DNA from: Lepidurus packardi
Taxonomy: Eukaryota; Arthropoda; Branchiopoda; Notostraca; Triopsidae
Reading direction: 5' to 3'
Assembly (NCBI GenBank): GCA_023053545.1
Contig: JAKZAN010000005.1
Span: 10,664,001 to 10,728,000, forward strand
Length of the DNA: 64,000 nt
The notes beneath the pieces were generated by a model. The model did no database searches, was not told the origin of the DNA, and saw nothing but the letters and a program-made list of their open reading frames with translations. Positions 33,274-47,400 of this stretch are shown here, piece after piece. The position numbers and the translations under genes were made by a program. The stretch's first letter is position 1. The number at the start of each line of letters is the position of its first letter.

Positions 33274-34160
33274 TTCCATGTCTACTTTAACTTTTTCTTT
33301 AAAAAAAAAAAAATCATACCAGATAGGTAACTTTGAACCGTTTGGCGAAACTTTTTTTAAATTTTTTTCTGTACCAAGGGAATTTAATTTTTTGTGTGAG
33401 CATTTTAAGCATTTTGTCCATTTGGCTTTTCCACGTCACTAGTCTTTGAAGGACAAGGAAATCATGTAATGTATAGTACTTAGGTTTTGTTTACAGAAAT
33501 ATGGTTGAATGTTTGCGTGGACAGGGCTGCTTGAAAGGAAAACCTGGTACTTTTCCTTAAAACGATTTTGGTTTATATGGTAAGGCCTCCGTTTTTTTAG
33601 AGACTACTTAACCGAATTTTTCTTCAGTTACAGAGGGGGAAAAACATTGTAATTTTTGGGTGTATTTAAATTATTTAGCTTGGTGGCATTGGGGTTAGGG
33701 ACATCACAAACACTTTTACAGTGTAGGAAAAAGAATAGGAGTTAAGCAGGGATTTTGTTGTTGTTGTTGGGTGGGATTTACGCACGCGTGGGACTGAGAA
33801 AAATCCTAAATCACCTATATATTATATACTAATTGTTTGTTAACTTGCATATGGCCTCCCAACCCCCTCCTTGTATTCCCAAGTCTGCCAAAAGATGTCA
33901 TATAAGTTTTTAAACTTCTCCAAGTTGGTGTTTACAAGTTGTACGGTCTGTCTAAATAGGATTTTAGGGCGAAGAAAAACCACGAGTGAACAAATATGGT
34001 TAGGTGGAAGTTTAAAATTTTTCTGACACCGGGGACTGTTCGTGATAAACAATGAAACTTATATTCACATGTGCGTTGTGGAGATAATACACTGCAGACG
34101 GAAACGAAGATAAACTTCTTAAAGCGGCTGGTGTAAGTTTTTATAATGCTCTCGTTATAG
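33274..34160. other. TMEM184 3' UTR and intergenic sequence
   Basis: AT-rich sequence after the TMEM184 stop codon. No gene or structured RNA is evident. Confidence 0.45.
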
Positions 34161-34644
34161 ATGTCAAGAAACGAGCAGGGATTACCAAAAAAAAAAATTC
34201 GATTCCAAAAAACGATTTCAATAATGTCGATTTTGTTGTACGATTTTAATTTTTTAAATAAGAACGAAAATTTTTGAAATTTTTGCGTGATCTTTCAAAA
34301 AATCCGCTAAAAGAGGTGTGGCCTGTAGAAAATGGCGAATTCTATTGGTAGATTGGACCAAAAAAGGGGCGTGGCTCCTTTTCGAGCTGGGAAAGCGTTT
34401 TCAGGGCTTTTCTCCATAAGGAATAATGCTGTATCAAGGGGGTCCCCTTCAAAAATCGTGAAAAATTGAAAGCCTCGCCCCTTTCCCTGTTCCCAACTCC
34501 CCTGCTCGGTTTCCTATCCCCAATATTCGAGCTCATGTTGCCGAAGCCACACAATTTTGAATATAGGAATAGGAACATTGAAGGGATGGAATAAGGTACA
34601 GAGAAAGGGAGCCATTTTATTTTCGATTTTTTTACGAAATAAAT

Positions 34645-34715
34645 TGCCTCGACCGGGTTTCGAACCAAGGACCGCTCGATCCCAAGGCTTGCGCCTTATC
34701 CACTCGGTCATCCGG
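34645..34715 (-). repeat. tRNA-derived element (SINE head or tRNA pseudogene)
   Basis: On the minus strand TGACCGAGTGGATAAGGC resembles a pol III A box, and GGTTCGAAACC is a perfect B box about 30 nt later. The flanks do not pair into a tRNA acceptor stem (AACCGGA against TCGAGGC), so it is not a working tRNA. The surrounding region 34170-34640 is low-complexity and T/A-rich, consistent with a retroposed element. Confidence 0.5.
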
Positions 34716-35463
34716 TTATAGAAGTCGTGTGTTGAAACATCTATAAATACAATGTAGGAACAAAGCTGGTATAGAGTGTATATGGTTGTATGGCATCTTT
34801 TGTTCGATTTATAAAAATTTGACAATTCGCCTATAGCCATGCCATGTATTCTCTAGAAGTTTGCGTTATTATATTGTACTTCTTTGCACGCATTTCAATG
34901 TAATAAAAAATCCTTACTTAATTTGTATTTACGAGTCAAAATAATTCAAAATAAATTACAGGTTTGCTTTAAATTATTTGTATTAATTTCACAAATGACA
35001 ACCCAGGATCGTTATAGACCGCGAACTTAACTGCCAGTCACGTCCAATTTACTTAATTGGAATTTCCAAAGTCCGCGAAAGTAATGCTTCTTTAAGTCAG
35101 AGTAATACACACACATTTTAGGTATAAAATACAACATTCTATTCTGAGGCACACGAGAATACAGCTTATGCACAGCACAAAGCACAAAAGCACACCTTGC
35201 GCCATTTACACACATTTATACAACATTTTCCATCATTTACCATTTGCTCCACTTGTCTCTTAAAAACTAGTCAAATAAAAATACAAAAAAGACGCTACTA
35301 TCACTTTTCCCAGAAACGTTTGTTTAAACTCTCTTGCTAGAACTGGCCAGATACACACTACTGAATATTCCTTTTGGAAAAATAGACGCTATTCTCTTGC
35401 TCAACACACAAATGACAACAATCGAAAAGGTATCGAGGATTCAAAGTTACTAATACAAACTTT

Positions 35464-38400
35464 CTAACCAAACAAATTGTTCACGAAGTTGGGGAAAGGG
35501 AGCCGTCGACCGCCGCGACCTCTCTGGGGTGGACGAGGTGGATTAACCAAGAAGGCACACTGGACTCGGCACACATTATCGGCCAACAAGGCATCCCTAC
35601 CGACTTCCGCTACCAGTTGTTGACAATTTACCCTCAAAGACTGGCATTGCGGCTAAAAATCCAAATAAATCCATAATAATTAAATCAAGCATACACAATA
35701 AATATTAACAACATAAACATGAAATCGATCATTATTAAATGACTTTTGTAACACCAAACTTACCCCATCTGTCGTGCAAGTACACGAAGTACACGGCGAA
35801 ACCAAAGACGAGGTACCCAATGCAATACTCTTGGACAGTACAAAACACGTACGATCCAGATCTCTCCAAGGGTTCAAATCCATTCCAGGTAATGATCGGC
35901 AAGGTACGCGAGGGTTCCTAGTTCATTTAATTAATACAAAATTTCATAAAACACGAATTTCAACTGTCGAACTTCTTTTAGAAAATGTGTTTAAAAAATG
36001 AAAAACGTACAAGAAATTGTGTGGAAGGTCAAAAGCTGAACGAGGTACGTCGCCAATAGTATCTGAATTTTCACAAGCCAATCTTGAAAAGGTGACTTTG
36101 CGAATTTCCGCCAGTTGAGCTTCAGTGAATCGGCCCGCTTGGTTCCCGTTTTCATACCAGAATCGATCGCACCGCCTGAGGCTGCGGAATTGGTTACCGA
36201 TGATGCAAGCGAAAGTAGGACCCACTAAACCTCCCTGCAACGCAGTTTCGACTAATCCTCCGGTAAAGAGATCGATATCGTCCACCGCAGCGTACACCTG
36301 CTTCAATCGCGCGATAACTTCTGGCGTCATTTCCCGTGAAAGATCTTCAAAATTTATGGCGCGTTTTAGGTTACAAGCGGCGCGGTACTCGTTGTACGAT
36401 CTGAGACCGTGGTCACGCCCTCTCTGGATGTTCATCGACGCTAAATCCAAACCAGAAAATGGCGTCCTACCCTCGAACAAGTGATTTGTAATTTCGTTGG
36501 TGATAAACTGATCCAAGTTCTCCATGGGAGTGACAATCATGCCGCGGAGGACCTCGTCAACCATTTGGTTCTCAAGGAGCATTTCCGAGTTGAAAAAGCC
36601 AGCACGGATGGGAATAACCCCGCGGCTTTGGAAGTTGGCGTCCACGCGTGGGTAGAAAGGGCGAACCAAACTATGGCCAAAACGATAGGCTGCGCCGGCG
36701 AATTCATTAAAGATTCCTGGGTTACAATTGGCGTCGTAACCGTCGAAATAACCTTCAGTGAGGAGGTTCAGACCGTACAGATTAATGGCATTCCAACCCA
36801 AGATACGAGGGAGGTATTCGTTGTAAATCACATGCTGCCAGACAGCGTTGACGATACGACGGGAGGATAAGTACAGTCGTTCATCGTCCCAGTTGGGATT
36901 GACCCCTTGGAGCAGTAAAGCCAGGCGGTTGTGCTCACGAAGGAAGACTGTATGCAAGGTGGTTAAACCGGGTTGTTCGGAAGAGCGACTGTCGCCAGCG
37001 ACCATACACAATCCGCTGGAAGCTTTACATTCGGCTTGGAGATTGGTCTGAGGGAGTAGGTCTTTGCCGCGGAAGGGGGAGATAGTCACGTTCATACGAC
37101 CGCCTTGGAATGTACGTAAGCGTTGGGAATCACAGGGAGTACTGCCGTAGATGTGGGAGGCATCAATAAAGGCCGTGTTTTGATTGATTTGCTCACGAGC
37201 ACCTACAATTATTAAGTTTTACAGTTGCATACATTGTTTTGATACGAAAGGTAAATACTACAAGTACGTTAGTGCATCACCGAATAAATACGGTTACTGC
37301 ACGGCTTTATGTACTCAGTACTAATGCATTTGTTTTGAAATACGTGCGAACAGTATAAGAGCATTGAACGGTACGTTCGAATGCACAACAAACATTAGTA
37401 CACATTAGCTCAGCCTTAAAGCTCCTGTAAACCTTAGCTCGGAATAGAATCGTTATCATATTCGCTCCCTAGCGGCAAGAATGGGTGAAATCCACCATTT
37501 TACATACGTTTTCTACGTAGTAAGGAAAGCGCGTTGTAGAAAACGTACGTAAAGTGGTGGATTTCGCCCATTCTTGCCGCTAGGTGGCGAATTTGGTAAA
37601 AACTCTCTACGTGAACCTTAGCTCGGTATACGGTAGCCTTAAGCCTACTTTACACTGCCCCTGTCAACCTGGCATGTCAGACATTTTGGCGTTATGTCAT
37701 GGCTGACATGACACGCGATTGATTTACATTGGAATGTCAGAATGAACAATGTCATGTCAATTATTTTCACTCTTGATTGCATCCTTATATCCTCGTAAGC
37801 TCTTATCGTACAAATGCGGGTGCTCTCGCACTAAGTCTATTAATTTATCTTTAAAAGACATTTTTTCACGAGTCAAAGTTTTCACGACTTTCAGCACTGG
37901 AAGCTTTTAAAACACTACACAGAAACGCAGCAACACAGAAAGCTTCGGAGAAAACGTACGAAAAAATGTTCGAAAAAATTTAATGGGTAAATATAATGGG
38001 TATATAAAATACATAATGGATATATAATAAAATATATAACGGATATATAATATATAGTGGATATATATATAAGACTATGTATAATTACCTATAGGCTATA
38101 AACATAATATCAAGTTAAATAATTCATAATAATGTTCATAAGTAGTTCAAGTCAAATCAAAGTCAATGTTTACAAACACACGTGGCCCTACCCACCACTT
38201 TTGTGATTGGTGGAAGCAGGCCTGTCAGCCAGAAAAGTTGAGCGCTGCTGGACTCTTGACACTAGTTTTCTGACAGGAGTTCCAGCCATGTCAACGGTAC
38301 TGCGCATGCGGTTTGCCCGCCAGACAGACAGCTGACAGTTGACAGGGGCAGTGTAAAGCAGGCTTTAGCATACGGGAGCCTTAAGGCTCTAGTATACCTT

Positions 38401-41400
38401 TGCTTACAGATGCGAAAGTCACAGTTGATACTGATGTTTTGTTATTGTTTTGCGAAAGTCAAAGAAATGCACAGCTATTAACCGGCAAAGTTTCTACGCT
38501 TGTTTTGATTATGAAAAGCACAATTTGTCACCTTAGTTTGCTCTAGTAGCACAATGTCCCAAATCAAGTCTTTGATCAGAATAGTTTCTTTTTTGTCGAT
38601 TTTCATAACATTTAGTAGAAGTCAAATCATTTGTCAAAAAAGTGGCACGTACCTAAGCGTTGTTGTCCAGGCAAGGAGCGAGTGAAGGGGAGGCAAATAG
38701 GGCGACCAGTCTGTGTATTCACTCGAGGGAAATGGGGATCGTTAGCAGGAATGGGGATTGGCCAACACTCTGGATGTACTGTTCGAGCTGCATCACAGTC
38801 ACGGCAGTTCAAAATAGCATCTTGGAAGCCTAAGAATGCAACAAGGGATTAACTATGTGTCTCTCTAAACCCTAAATGCCTCTATAATACGAATGAATTG
38901 AGTGTACAGGGTAGAGGGTACCGAAGTATTGACTTACCTCTAGAAACGGGTGTAAGGGTGATGTCGTGATCCACAAACTGACCCAGTTGCATGGTAATCA
39001 TGGTATAGCGCCGATGAAGGACACTCACGTCTTGGTGGACTAATACGGAAATGAGACGCGGGCTGGGTAAAGGTTGTCCGGTCACGGAACGCCATCTGGG
39101 GCGGGCAATACCATCGTCGTACCCCGCAGGTAGCAGACGGTTGAAGATAGACAGTCCTTTGCCGAAAGTCGGGTTGCGGAGGTTATTGCACCAGCCACTG
39201 AACGATCTAAAGGTGGTCGTGTGGTCGCAAGGCAAGGTTTCTTCGTTGATCCGGCAAACAGTAGGTGGTGTAACGGTTGGCACAAAGCGGGTTACGTCCA
39301 CATTCGGTAACGCTTGCACAGTCGGATTTTGGCGACCCTGTTGGAAACCCAATTGACGCTTGCTACGCAAACCGGTCAGGCCCTGGCGCCAAGACTGGAA
39401 ACCCAATTGACGCTTGATACGCGAAAACTGAGGCCTATGTAGAGGATACATTTAAAATTTTCTCGGAAACCACAAGTTTTCGGTAATATCTCTCTAGCTT
39501 ACTTGTCAATTGAATTCAGAAATTCCAGAGAAGCGTATTCCAACATAAGGGATGTATTAGACATTAAAATGGCGGCATGGGTAGGTCTCGAGAAGCCAAA
39601 CGCGGTACCAACGGGTGATTTTGGATCCGCTCCCAAATCTAAATATCAAATACCCAATTTATAATATCCAATACATATATTATTTGATAATACATTAGTT
39701 TCTAACTAATCTAAGTTTGATCTTGAGACCAAAAGGGGAAAGAAACTTACTGTTAGTAAAAAGAGCCAATTCTTCTTCACGTCGCTTGACAATGTTCGTA
39801 ATACCAATGTCAATCGACTGTTTCAGAAGATCGTCGGGTACTTGAATAGCTGGTACATCACTAGCCCAATGAGACAGGTCCATCTGGGGCATTAAATCGC
39901 AAGGAATTGGAGAATTCCTACAGGAATCAAAGGTTATTGTACTACTTTCAATATTTGTCCCCAAAAAATTAAGAAACAGGAATTAAAGAAGAAATCTTAC
40001 AAGAAGGCATCTTTCTCGTGGAAGACTTGAGGAGGCACCGAATGAATATTTTCGAAGTTTTGGCACACTAAACCAGCCAAGGAAACTTTCCTCAGCTCCT
40101 GCAATTGCTCTTTGCTGAAAGATGAAGGAGGGACATCGTTTTCGTACCAGAATCGATCTGCTTTGCGCAAAATTGAATACTGATGTGCTAAAATGCATCC
40201 AAATGTGGGTCCCACAATGGCGCCCTTAAGTGGAGTTTCGGCTAAACCACCCGTGAATAAATCCACGTCACTCACATTCCTTTTATTTTAACCAAAATCA
40301 ATAAATTTAACAAAAACTCTTAGAAATCGTCAAGATTTGAATTTCTTACTTGTAGACACGGCTTAAAATATCGATACTCGCAGAGGAAAGGATATCTCCC
40401 AAACCTGAGAAATTGCTTACTGGTTTTAACCCGCAAAACTGCCGCCAGGCGGTGTAACTTGGCAAACCGTGATCTCGTCCTTGTTGAATCAAGTTGGCAA
40501 CGTTGTCTTGCGCGTGCGCTAGTACCAATAATTAATTTCTTTCTTTAAAACAATAATGATCCAAATTACCATTACGAACTGAAGGAACTACGTAAAGTCC
40601 CACTCGTTGTCCTACACTGCTTACGATACCTAGCATAAGCTCTTCAATTTCTTCAAGCTTCAGATCTTTGCTCGCGGTGCTCATTTGCCCCATCTTTTCA
40701 CCCTTCTACTCCATATGAAAAAATAATGCTGTCATGTATCACAATTACGGCTTGAACAATGCATTTACCATATTATAAATATCGAAATTATCAGGGAACA
40801 TTCCTAAATAAAACTGCAGGGCGGAAACAGCGGCGGATCCAAACGTGCCAGGGTAAGTATCGATATCGTAGTCTTGGGTATAACCCGATACCAACGGTTT
40901 CAGTTTCAAATTTTGCGCCAAATTCTGAAAAAAATACGGTACAATCTTTTATTACACTTGAAACAGAAACCAGAAATACCACAAATTAAAACATAGAAAT
41001 AAAACAGAAATAAAAATAAAAATAGAAATAAAACATAAAACATAAATAAAACATATAATAAAACATATAAATAAAACAGAAAGGAATTCCTTTCTGTTTT
41101 ATTTCTATTGGGTTGATATTATTTGTTTACTGTATACATACCTCGCCAAGGATAGATGGAAGGAACTCCTTGTACGTAATATGTTGGACAATGGCCGCCA
41201 CAATGCGTCTAGATTCCTGATACAAAGTTTCATCGTCCCACAAGGGGTTCACATCCGCCAATTCTTGAGCTAAACGGTTGTGTTCTCGCAGGAAAAGCGT
41301 GTGTAGGGTCGTAAGGGCGGGGTTATCGTTCGCACGGATATCTCCTGCACGTACGCAATTCCTAGATACCACACATTCTTTCTTTAGCTCAGGATCCCCT

Positions 41401-44400
41401 CAAAAAACGGATTACACTCATTATACTTTTCTTTGAACAAGCACTCGACGCCATCGGGAGTCGCCGGAAGCAAATCACCCGCGCTGGTCTTCAGAAAACC
41501 GCCATCAAACAGACGTAAATCCATGGAACTTTCCTCGGAATTGCCGTACGTGGCTGAAGCGTCCAAAAAAGCTGTGGCGGCGTTCATTTGTTCACGTGGG
41601 CCTGTTACAACCCCCAAATTAGTCCAATTCTCTTGTTTTTCTATGGACTTTCACTCAATGCTCAACTTACCTAAGGTGCAGCGTCGCCTCGGAGCTGGTG
41701 CTGTTCGCGAATAATGTAAACATTGGTTAATATTAGGGATTGGCATGCAATCTGTAATATTGGCATCCGGTTGACAGCAGTTTTTCACTCCGCCAATTTC
41801 TGCAAAGGGAAAATTAAACACAAGGCTAAGATTAAAAGATTAGCCTGTAAGATTTAGTATATGATGTGTTTTTAGTTAGGACGACAAATTCTTGTAAAAA
41901 GCGGAAAAGGAAACTAACTATTTTTACTAAAAAATTAGTAATTAAATAATGTCGTTACCAGAGAAGGACACCGGATAAGAAAGATCGTGTGACACATATT
42001 GGGCCCATACAGCCGCCATAACTGTCAGGTATCCCGGAGCCGTTTTAGAGGCGCCATGAACGACATCCGACACGAGCTTGGCACTCGGCAAAGAGTTTCC
42101 CAAGATCGCTAAACGGGGAGCCATAAGGCCGTCCTCGTAGTCGGCTAGTAGCAGGCGGCCGTAGCCGGTGTATGCGTTGCCCCATCGTGGATTCTGGACG
42201 TTGTTGCAATACGATGAAGGGGAGCGGTACTTGGAGGGCTGGCAAGAGAAAGCTTCTTCTGTAGGGCAGATCTCAGACAACGCCGTGCCCGCGAGTGGCA
42301 AGTTGGTAGTCTTGATGATGTCACTCTTGGACCAACTTTGACTACTCAACCGTTAAAAAAAGGAACGTTTAAAACTCGTTTGGATACTACTTCGGACATG
42401 AGCACCAAATCTAGAAAGTACCTTGCCGCCAGCTGTTTCGTAGCTTCCTCAGTAACTAAAGCTACTAGTGAGATATTACGGGCCACAGGATGAATCCCAT
42501 GCGCCAAACCGGAACCGAAGAATCGCCCTAATTGCCAAAAAGTATGTTAATTAGTTCAGTCTTCAAATGTCTTATTATCAACTAACAACTATCAACATCA
42601 ACTAGCATCTATCAACTATCAACATCAACTAGCAATATCAACTATCAACATCAACTAACAACTAGCAATATCAACTAACAACTAGCAATATCAATTAACA
42701 ACTACCAACATGTCTTGTGGACATTATTTATATATTGTACAGGATTTCGAGATTTATTAAACAATCAAGAAAGTTCTGTATCAATATCAACATCAACTAA
42801 TAACTATCAATATCAACTAACAACTACCAACATGTCTTGTGCACATTATTTATGTATTGTACAGGATTGCGAGATTTATAAAATAATCAAGAAAGTTCTG
42901 TATCAATTCCCAATAATAACCGAGGTCTTATTCCTGGCAAAACAACAAATGCGTTGGGTAGAACAGTGTCAGATCAGGAAGCAGAGAGTGATTCCCATGT
43001 TTAATTTTTTTTAAATTCAAAAAGAGTCCATTTCTCGTCTTGGTGAACTGGAGTTCGACACGCATGATATCTAACTAAAGAATAAAAATTACTCATGATC
43101 TACAAACGGAAATCCAAAAGTACAAGGATATTTGCCAAAAGTGCGCTTTTGCAACATAAAAGAGGTTGTTTTTACTATTCAAATTAAGCATGGTAATCCT
43201 TTTCGGACTGAAATAAGGCGTCAAGGGGGGAAACGGATATGAACATCCAGTCCAAAGTATTTGCTCATGCATTGTTCGTAAGAGTTACACAAAGGTCGCG
43301 TGCTTTCGTAACTTCTGGGAATCCAAGGCATTCCAATTTGGCGCGACTTCAAGGTTGTCAGTTGCCTAGGCCCCTCCTTTTGTATATTTATACATACACG
43401 CAAAACTGCCGAGAAAGATGGGTGGATGTACCCGAGCCTTCTAACAAAAGATCACTAAGCTCTTTACTTACGTAAGACGTACCAAACGACCTTGCTCCTA
43501 GACCTCCAACGCCACGCACTTTTCCTTTTTTTAAGCCCTCCTTTACTTTGCCGTCTCCACAAAAATTACGATAGAGCTTGTCAAGAAATAACCTTGGAAT
43601 CTCTTGACCTACTAATTTCACCTTTCACAGAACCGTTTCCAACGCCACAGGTGGAATCTTCACTTTCTTTTGGGGCCGTACTCCATCAAGAGGACAAACT
43701 TTATATACCTTTCACTTGAATTTCAACTCTTATATTGCGTATCTCGAAATAAACCTTATTCCCATACATCCAACCTTTTAAACTAGCCAAAACCACATCT
43801 TTTCAGCGTAGGAACACTATTAACATGTCTTAAGAAAAAAATCTATGGCTAGGGATGAAATAATAACACGAAATGCCACGCGATTCAGAAGAAAGGGAAA
43901 GTTGACTGGAAGGGAGAAAAGAGATCCGTTCAACAACTAAATTACAGCCTTTTATCTGATTAAGCTTGTATCCCAATCTGAAGACATCCATTATTCCCGC
44001 TGTTTCTTATCAAAACTTTCCCTCTCAAATCCGAAAATCTTACCAAATGTTTCAAAACTAAACTTTCTGGCCAAAACTTCATGAGCCCTTTCAAAGTTAC
44101 TATTCCTAATTTACTACTCTAACTAACCTATATGTCCTAAACCTATATGTCCTAAATACAGCCCAAGTTCTCCTGTACTGTCCTACAGCGACACATCGAA
44201 AAAATTTTAGACAATTGAAAGTTTTAAAATTTGATTAAACCTCGAAATGACCAAACACTTTCGACCAAGAATCTTAAAACCATTAAAAAATTGCGGAAGA
44301 ACGACGGAAGGCGATTATTTTACTGACCGCCATTGAGAACAAAGGATTTACAATTCAAGTATCGTACAAAAGGCTTACCGAACTCTTGTTGGATAGATGT

Positions 44401-47400
44401 AACGGCACCTTGGACGGCAGCCTGGACCACCGGGTTCGCCGCGGGGAGTGGCTCAACCACAGGTACTGCAGCCCCGGCTACTCGTCCGGGCCGTGAAGCT
44501 CCAACGGCACTTCGTAGGGAAGATGGTCCCGCTGACCCAGATGGCAAGCCATTAGGACTGGGTCCGTTCAAGATATCAATTGCTACTACTAGTTGTACTA
44601 TTGCGAGTGCTGTTAAACAGCGCCACCTATAAAAATAAAGACCAAGAAAAAGGGAAACATTATAAAACAGAATCGTAAAAATCATCCCGAAACTTTCTCT
44701 CACTCCCTCGATTCCCTTTCGTTCGCTTTCCCAATAAAAGCTATCGTACCGTCACCTTCATGGTCCACGTACCAACAACCATTTAGCCATGCATGGTCCT
44801 AAGCCTCGGTGATTATCCATATAAGTTAGACTTGGTCAGTTAAAAAACAGACTAAAGCCTAGCAGGAATCCTTTTACTTTTCGAACACGAGAAAGCTTAC
44901 GCTCGATTTCCGCTTAAAAAAACAGCTGCCACTTTTTTTTAGTCTTCCTTGTTTAAAACGGGCCAAATTGGACTGGATCTGCTGGCGACAAGAAGCTCAA
45001 CGTTGAATGAGCTAAACAAGAAATCCCTAACGGCCCCAAGCGCTATGTTTGCACAAAGAGGAGAAAGTGGTCTTTTAGCTTTTCCAAACCTTTTTTCAAT
45101 AATATGAAGACATGAACGAGTTCTTTATGGCTTTGCCTATTGAAAAGACTCATGTTTTATACATCCATTTGAGGTATCGTGACATACTTCTGGTACCTTA
45201 ATCTAGCCACATGCTCTTAACTCGGTTAAAACTGTCAATCGAAGTTTAGACCATATATAGATTGATACACGGCACTGCATCAACGAAAAGTGATGACGAG
45301 CTGGCTTTAGTTCGTCATATTAACCGTGCTTTCACGTAAAAAGTGTTGCTGCAATCTATGCTCTCATAAGGCTATGACGGCCCCAGTGAACCCAATGTAC
45401 AGCAGTGCCCTCTCTATTTACCTCTCTATTTACCCTCTGTATTTACCTCTATAAAACTGTCAATCGAAGTTTAGACCATATATAGATTGATACACGGCAC
45501 TGCATCAATGGAAAGTGATGACGAGCTGGCTTTAGTTCGTCATATTAACCGTGCTTTGACGTAAAAAGTGTTGCTGCAATCTATGCTCTCATAAGGCTAT
45601 GACGGCCCCAGTGAACCCAATGTACAGCAGTGCCCTCTCTATTTACCTGTCTATTTACCCTCTCTATTTACCTCTATAAAACTGTCAATCGAAGTTTAGA
45701 CCATATATAGATTGATACACGGCACTGCATTAACAAAAAGTGATGATGAGCTCGCTTTAGTTCGTCATATTAACCGTGCTTTGACGTAAAAAGTGTTGCC
45801 GCAATCTAGGCTCTCATAAGGCTATGACGGCCCCAGTGCCCCAATGTACAGGAGTGCCCTCTCTATTTACCCACAGATGGTCAAAGGTTTTTACCACCGA
45901 CAATGTAAACAAAGACAAAAGTGAAAATAGCCGTTTAGAATCCAATTACTTCTAAGTGTAACTTGCTTAAATTCTAATACCTCTAGATCGATACTGAACT
46001 GTGAAAAGGAACGACTAGGGATCTCCACGTTCTAAATGTTGTAAATCACTAGAATTGTTAGGACAGACAGCGGTTCGCGGTGCACGTGCACGTATTGCTT
46101 ATTTATTTATATTAATACCGAACTACATACTGAACTGAACTGAATGATAGACAGTAAACTGTGAAGGAAACGGCTAGTGATCTTCACGTTCTAACTATTT
46201 TAAACCACTAGAATTCTTAGGAAAGATTTCAGTTCTCGGTGCACGTATTTCTTCTTTATTTATATGTATGAAGTGAGCAAGACCGGTACAACGATGGTCT
46301 CGGTCAAGTTTGTAAGATACAAGGTTAGGAAATGATGTTATCGTATTCACTGACGTCACTAAGTTGGAGATTGCATCCTACCGGATTTGTGTGTTTTTCC
46401 GAGGAGAGACGCCGACCAAAAAAGTCCGATTTATATCACTTTCTAAAGTCTACCGCTCACCTGCAAGATTGCCAAGGCGGAAGACGCTCAATCGGCCAAT
46501 CTTAGCTTGACCGTACCAGACTTTTCTTATTTTGCTTGAAGCTTGCGTGCTTTACGCCTGTTAAGTGTAACTAGGCTGCGACTTTACTAACCTTCAATTA
46601 CCTTGAACGACCAAAAGAAAGAGCCTTTTCTGGAATGCAAACAGTGTGCAAGATGCAAACCGGAAATACTTATTTTCCTTTCAAACCCAACATGTAAAAT
46701 AAATCTAACAAACAACAACAAAAAAATATCGTTTCTGATCTGCCAATTATTGAGGAATTTTGGGAGAAGTTGTCCTTTTGGGGCTGTGCAAAAGTCACGT
46801 CAGGAGAAAGCCTTGGAGATATGGGTATCCGGACCGCAAACTACAAACGAGCCCAACTATCTTGATGATTTATTCCCTACCGAGTTCTGGTCTTCAAGCC
46901 CGCATACTAAACTATGGCGAAAGTTTGACAGAAAAAAACGGTACAGGAAAATACAACACACAAAACTGTTTTTCAACTCCCTCTCAATCATACGTTCTCG
47001 CTCTCAAGATCGAGGGCCTCAACCAAATTTGTGCATTCAGGAGACAGAACCTCGAACGAAAACCGGAACGCTTTCTCTATCATTTCCTTCTTCTTAGCAT
47101 TTTTCTTTTTTTTGTAAGGCAATACGGAACTTCAAGAACGGGAGTTTTAAGCCAGCCTAACCTGTTTTCCAGTTTCTCCCATGCTCAAGAGTCTCCCTTT
47201 TTCTAATCTAAAGCAAGTCCAACTCTTCACAATAGAAAATAAGTCTTTCCCTTTCGTTGAATACCCGATCAAAAGCGGGTCAGCTCGTTTCCGAAATCCA
47301 TCCATTTGACCCAGTCACCTGAAAATCAGCCTACTTTTTCCCTAGGACTGCCATGTACCTCGCATCCTTTATGTACTTTCACCCATTTACGGAAAAGAAG

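Noticed and set aside
34645-34715. Functional tRNA gene
   Set aside because: A and B boxes are present but the acceptor strands do not pair, so a SINE head or pseudogene is more likely.
34342-34840. Two overlapping minus-strand open frames of 108 codons
   Set aside because: They lie in a repeat-like region and read through the tRNA-derived element; no conserved protein motif.
41362-41426. Apparent frameshift in peroxidase domain 1 (frame ending GILS then a new frame ELKKECVV)
   Set aside because: A 65-nt GT-AG intron (donor GTATAA at 41426, acceptor CTAG at 41362) removes the stop and joins CLFKEK to NCVRAGDIR in phase, matching the spacing in other peroxidases.
35464-44626. Two separate, tandem peroxidase genes
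   Set aside because: The linker exons 39751-39917, 39503-39638 and 38938-39434 join in phase without a stop, start or new signal peptide, so a single double-domain gene fits better.
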